Assembly (NCBI GenBank): GCA_016212295.1
Contig: JACRGO010000044.1
Span: forward strand, 1-9,914
Length of the DNA: 9,914 nt
Direction: 5' to 3'
Source of the DNA: Nitrospinota bacterium
Lineage (GTDB): Bacteria > Nitrospinota > Nitrospinia > JACRGO01
The notes below the pieces were generated by a model. That model saw only the letters and a list, made by a program, of their open reading frames with translations. It was not told the DNA's origin and made no database searches. A program made the position numbers and the translations under genes. This document shows, in pieces, positions 7,075-9,914 of this stretch (positions within the stretch are counted from its first letter, which is position 1; each line of letters opens with the position of its first letter).

Positions 7075-7728
7075 TCATTTTTTGAGGCCCTTTTTATTCT
7101 CAATTGCGTAGGCAAGCAGGGCGTTTGCTCCTCTCAGGCCGAGCTTGGCGCGCATATTATTGCGATGGTTCTGAACGGTCCTGCGGCTCAAACATAGTTC
7201 CCCGGCGATCTCCTTGCTCGTTTTATTTTCCGAGATCAAGCGGAGGATATTGAATTCGGCTGGAGTCAACGCGTGCATGGAGGTCCTTTCCCTTGCCGTG
7301 AGTTTTTCTTTTTTATATTGTTCCGCTAAATGGCCGGAAATCAGTGGACTGATATATTTTTTCCCGGCAGCCGCGTATTTTATCGCCGTGGCCAGGTCCT
7401 GGGCCGTGTTCTCCTTTAATATATAGCCTTTGATCCCTATTTCCATGGCCTCGATGAGATATTCTTCATCCTCATACATGGTGAGAATCACGAACTCCAC
7501 GGGCAGCTTTTCTTCCATTGCCTTTTTGGCCACAACGAGGCCGTTTAAACGAGGCATGCTTATATCCAACACCGCGACGTCCGGCTTCAGGGCCCTGATC
7601 TTATTCAGGGCCTCCAATCCGTCTTCCGCCTCCGCCGTTACTTCGAATGACGGATCGCTCCCTATAAGTTTCACGAATCCCTGGCGTATAAGGTGATGGT
7701 CGTCCGCCACCAGAATTTTAATTTTCAT
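7075..7728 (-). CDS. NarL/FixJ-family response regulator
   Basis: This 217-residue cytoplasmic transcription factor has an N-terminal receiver domain (about 1-120) with the acidic pair D9-D10, phospho-acceptor D55 in VAVLDISMP, T83 and K105 in place. The C-terminal LuxR-type helix-turn-helix (about 154-210) contains LTPAEFNILRLISENKTSKEIA and SRRTVQNHRNNMRAKLG. All residues needed for phosphorylation and DNA binding are present, so it looks functional. The ATG at 7728 is supported by AAGGA at 7740-7736, seven bases upstream. Its natural partner is the HisKA_3-type sensor kinase encoded just upstream on the same strand. The pair is now separated by a large palindromic element (7746-8112). Its stop overlaps the ATG of the TonB remnant. 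Target genes are unknown; the receptor and the locus itself are reasonable guesses. Confidence 0.92.
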   Translation of the reverse strand: MKIKILVADDHHLIRQGFVKLIGSDPSFEVTAEAEDGLEALNKIRALKPDVAVLDISMPRLNGLVVAKKAMEEKLPVEFVILTMYEDEEYLIEAMEIGIKGYILKENTAQDLATAIKYAAAGKKYISPLISGHLAEQYKKEKLTARERTSMHALTPAEFNILRLISENKTSKEIAGELCLSRRTVQNHRNNMRAKLGLRGANALLAYAIENKKGLKK

Positions 7729-7745
7729 TTTTGAATCCTTTTTTT

Positions 7746-8112
7746 ACCATGAAGGGCATGAAGAGCATGAAGTAAGTCATAAAACAAAACATTTTTTGTA
7801 ACTATTCAGCGTTTTTTTCCCCAAAGGGGATATTTATTTCAGCCCAGGGTTGCCGAAGGCTACCCTGGGTTACTGAAAACAACATCCATCTTTCCCCGGA
7901 GGGGATATATAACACCCTGAAAAACATTATTTATGTATCCCCTCCGGGGAAAAATATTTTGTGGGTTTCCCATACCCAGGGCAGCCTTCGGCAACCCTGG
8001 GCTATCATATGTAACCCCTTCGGGGTAGAATTGAGTGAATTTTTTATAAAAGACGCTGAATAGTTACCATTCTTATAGCTTTTCCCTTCAAGCCCCTCCT
8101 GCTCTTCATGGT
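7746..8112. repeat. 367-bp nested palindromic element
   Basis: The gap between kinase stop and regulator ribosome-binding site is one large palindrome of at least five nested arm pairs. These are 7746-7772 with 8086-8112 (22 of 27 complementary), 7798-7812 with 8053-8067 (15 of 15), 7819-7829 with about 8014-8024 (CCCC-GGGG hairpins), 7841-7870 with 7974-8003 (29 of 30) and 7891-7907 with 7936-7952 (17 of 17). Several arms are hairpins themselves; 7842-7869 folds into a 12-base stem with one mismatch and a GAA loop. There are no plausible ORFs inside. The outermost arms carry CATGAAG units that suggest a repeat unit of their own. Element edges lie 5 bases from the regulator Shine-Dalgarno and 9 bases from the kinase stop. 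It is best called a MITE-like or composite REP-like insertion; an RNA role as attenuator or processing site is possible. Confidence 0.8.
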
Positions 8113-8121
8113 GAAATCTCT

Positions 8122-8475
8122 TTATTTCAGCGGAATCCGCGCCTCCACTGTTGTTCCCTTGCCCGGCGCCGAGTCCACGCGAAACGTCCCCCCGCAAATC
8201 CTGGCCCACTCCTCCATGCTCCTGAGTCCGAGTCCTGAGTGATGAGGACCCTTGCCCCCATTTCGCTCTTTTGCGTCAAACCCCTTGCCGTTGTCCGTTA
8301 TTTTCAGATGTAGGCAGCCGTTTGCATGGGTCATCTCCACCACGCCTTCCCTGGCCTTCGAGTGCTTGATTATATTGTTCAACCCCTCCTGGACGATTCT
8401 GTATATTTGAATCTCCGCGCCAGGGGAAAAGCGTCCCCTTTTTAACGTCAATTTTTTCCTGGATTTCCAAGCCAA
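8122..8475 (-). CDS. Histidine kinase C-terminal ATPase part (after frameshift)
   Basis: This frame carries the HATPase_c domain missing from the longer upstream frame. The conserved sequence begins at PGAEIQIYRIVQEGLNN (about residues 18-34). It contains the N box (GLNNIIKHSKA), G1 box (DNGKGFD) and G2 box (HSGLGLRSMEEWA), and ends in GTTVEARIPLK. The ATG at 8475 is not a likely natural start, because the first 17 residues have no family resemblance and overlap the other frame. Joining the two frames by one skipped base at 8422 gives a kinase of about 556 residues. The intact N, G1 and G2 motifs argue that the frameshift is recent, a sequencing error, or translationally bypassed. The stop at 8124-8122 is nine bases from the edge of the palindromic element. 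Confidence 0.8.
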   Translation of the reverse strand: MAWKSRKKLTLKRGRFSPGAEIQIYRIVQEGLNNIIKHSKAREGVVEMTHANGCLHLKITDNGKGFDAKERNGGKGPHHSGLGLRSMEEWARICGGTFRVDSAPGKGTTVEARIPLK

Positions 8476-9793
8476 AGGACCGGGACACGCTTTTTGCCAA
8501 GGACCGGATGGCGCTCTTCAGTCCAAGCTGCTCCAATTGCGGAGGATGAAGGTTGTAGGATATTTCCTTGATTTCGCGCAGGGACCGCAGGGCCGTGGCG
8601 GATATCAGATTCAGGAGCTCCGCCTCTTTCCCATTGATGGGAAATTCCCTCACGGCATTCAGCGCCTCGGCGCTTATGGCCATCATGTTCTGGGCCAGGC
8701 TGTCGTGCAGTTCCGCCGCTATCCGCTTCCTCTCGGCCTCCTGGGATTCCACCAGTTTTTTGGAAAATTGCCTTTGCGCCTCCTCGCTCCGGCCCAGTTG
8801 ATCATACAGCATGGCGTTTTCCAGGGAGATGGCGGCCTGGCGGGCCAGGTGATTCAGGACCTCCAGCTTCTTGCCCGTGAACATGCCCGGGGCGAGGTTA
8901 TTTTCAAGATACAGGACGCCGGTGAGCGCTGCTTCCCGCAGGATGGGAAGGCACAGGATCGACCTCAGCCCCTTTCCCGCCACGCAGGGCTCCCCGGTGA
9001 AAGGCCCCTCCCTGGCCGCGTCATGAAGAACAACTGTTTCCAGGGTCCTGGAAACATAATTCACGATCCCGGCAGGGCGCCTGCCGTTCTCCACGAGGGG
9101 AAGGGATTCCAGCGCTAAGATTTGAAATCGGTCCTCCCCTTTTTTCTCATGGCCGTCCTCCTCTCCTTTAATAATTCGACCCTCGGCCTCGATATATAAA
9201 GTCCCTTCCCGCGCCAGAAGCAGGCATCCCTCTTCCGCGCCCGCGGTCTCCAGCATCACTTCCATCAGTTTCACGAGCAGATTTTTCAGGGAAAGTTCTC
9301 CGGAAATGATCCGGGCGGATTTCAGGATCGAGGCTGCGTCCAGCAGATCCATGTCTTCGGAATCCTTTCCATTCGCTTCGGACGTTTCCTTCCCGTGTTC
9401 AGGCCTCAGGAAGGCGAATTCTTCAGCCAAGGCCCTGACCTTGGCCGTGGCGCCCCAATGGAAATAACCGGAACAGGCTTCCCGCAAGTAAATTTCGGCA
9501 AGTTTTGAACCTTGAACTTTGAATCCTGATTTTTTTTGGAAGAACCTTCCTGCCAGCTCGCGGCCCATGGCCGCGTGGTGGATGAATCCGTTTTTTTCGG
9601 CTGCATCAATAGCGGCGTCATAAAGGTCCATGGCCTTGAGCGCGTCCCCGGAAACCCGCTCCCGTTCCGCGTTCATCAGATAATATTTGTGAAGGAAATT
9701 TTCCGGGCACCCCTTTGCCCATCTTTTCATCCTTTGGATATTCTTGTTCATCTTTCGTGAAAATCGTCTCTTCTCTCTATAGAGCCTACGCAT
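8276..9793 (-). CDS. Sensor histidine kinase, GAF and HisKA_3 part, frameshifted and 5'-truncated
   Basis: The frame gives 505 residues, of which about 1-457 are meaningful. Residues 15-130 (RMKRWAKGCPENFLHKYYL and the helical repeats after it) match the TPR-like stretch that precedes GAF in large trifunctional Ser/Thr-kinase/ATPase/histidine-kinase proteins. The kinase and ATPase halves are absent. A GAF domain covers about 170-330. The dimerisation/phosphorylation helix has ERKRIAAELHDS with H363, the HisKA_3 type that pairs with NarL/FixJ regulators. At F456-P457 the frame leaves the homology, and the ATPase domain continues in another frame (8122-8475). Residues 91-97 (FKVQGSK) come from a dispersed repeat. 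An in-frame stop lies two codons upstream (9799-9797), so the frame cannot extend. ATG 9793 has no Shine-Dalgarno; M15 at 9751 is an alternative. It is cytoplasmic, with no membrane segment, and its signal is unknown. Confidence 0.82.
   Translation of the reverse strand: MRRLYREKRRFSRKMNKNIQRMKRWAKGCPENFLHKYYLMNAERERVSGDALKAMDLYDAAIDAAEKNGFIHHAAMGRELAGRFFQKKSGFKVQGSKLAEIYLREACSGYFHWGATAKVRALAEEFAFLRPEHGKETSEANGKDSEDMDLLDAASILKSARIISGELSLKNLLVKLMEVMLETAGAEEGCLLLAREGTLYIEAEGRIIKGEEDGHEKKGEDRFQILALESLPLVENGRRPAGIVNYVSRTLETVVLHDAAREGPFTGEPCVAGKGLRSILCLPILREAALTGVLYLENNLAPGMFTGKKLEVLNHLARQAAISLENAMLYDQLGRSEEAQRQFSKKLVESQEAERKRIAAELHDSLAQNMMAISAEALNAVREFPINGKEAELLNLISATALRSLREIKEISYNLHPPQLEQLGLKSAIRSLAKSVSRSFGLEIQEKIDVKKGTLFPWRGDSNIQNRPGGVEQYNQALEGQGRRGGDDPCKRLPTSENNGQRQGV
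9503..9528 (-). repeat. Dispersed repeat embedded in the kinase coding sequence
   Basis: The minus strand reads GGATTCAAAGTTCAAGGTTCAA here, encoding GFKVQGSK in frame. Thirteen bases (9517-9505) are identical to 6644-6656 in the intergenic repeat upstream of the receptor. Related proteins usually have about five fewer residues at this point, between the helical repeat and the AxxYLxEA helix. Confidence 0.6.
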
Positions 9794-9868
9794 AAATTAA
9801 AAAACAACAAATCAATTTTAAAAAACCCAACAAAATCAATGAGTTAGGATTTTAGGGTCTATGGGTAA

Positions 9869-9898
9869 ATTGAAAACCAGTAAATATAAACTTGTCAA
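9869..9898 (-). promoter_or_regulatory. Candidate promoter upstream of the kinase gene
   Basis: On the minus strand a perfect TTGACA (9898-9893) is followed after 18 bases by TTCAAT (9874-9869, four of six -10 bases). It lies in the AT-rich stretch about 75 bases before the kinase start. The -35 is good and the -10 is weak. If real, it would let the truncated kinase gene be expressed despite having lost its upstream half. Confidence 0.3.
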
Positions 9899-9914
9899 TT
9901 TTGAAGCAGTCCCA

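Noticed and set aside
7746-8112. CRISPR array
   Set aside because: The repeated units are in inverted, nested order with unequal spacing rather than direct repeats with uniform spacers, and no cas genes are present.
8537-9118. Plus-strand open frame of 193 codons opposite the kinase
   Set aside because: It mirrors the GAF/HisKA_3 coding region, its product has no recognisable domain, and the minus-strand frame carries clear family motifs.

Overview
The window is a stretch of chromosome from a Gram-negative bacterium: it encodes a TonB-dependent outer-membrane receptor, a signal-peptide-bearing SUMF1-fold protein and a membrane glycosyltransferase. Base composition is moderate. Short, hairpin-rich dispersed repeats fill most of the gaps between genes. 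That style is familiar from environmental deltaproteobacteria-like and uncultured lineages (Desulfobacterota, SAR324, Omnitrophota and similar). No rRNA, tRNA or taxon-specific gene is present, so the taxonomic guess is weak.

Layout, left to right. 1-226: non-coding, with a hairpin repeat that could terminate corA. 227-1204 (-): CorA-family divalent-cation channel. 1205-1456: divergent intergenic region with a candidate promoter and a repeat fragment. 1457-2278 (+): exported SUMF1/FGE-fold protein without the catalytic cysteines, the only plus-strand gene. 2279-2504: hairpin and an imperfect inverted AT-rich repeat. 2505-4238 (-): GT-C (family 39/ArnT-like) glycosyltransferase. 4239-4400: two more repeat types. 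4401-6536 (-): TonB-dependent receptor. 6537-6812: two further repeats, one of them flush with the receptor start codon. 6813-7078 (-): TonB C-terminal-domain remnant, apparently frameshifted, starting with an ATGA overlap on the response regulator. 7075-7728 (-): NarL/FixJ response regulator. 7746-8112: a 367-bp nested palindrome that fills the gap between regulator and kinase. 8122-9793 (-): sensor histidine kinase split by a +1 frameshift and apparently cut down from a much larger Ser/Thr-kinase/ATPase/GAF/histidine-kinase protein.

The kinase, regulator, TonB remnant and receptor run in the same direction. They probably descend from a signal-transduction and outer-membrane-uptake locus. 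The kinase (5' truncation, repeat-derived in-frame insertion, frameshift) and the TonB remnant (frameshift, no membrane anchor) both look eroded, or else carry sequencing errors. The receptor, regulator, glycosyltransferase, CorA and SUMF1-fold genes look intact.

The most notable feature is the repeat landscape. At least six different short repeat types occupy the gaps between genes, several ending within a few bases of a start or stop codon. One, the 7746-8112 palindrome, sits exactly between the stop of a kinase and the ribosome-binding site of its likely partner regulator.
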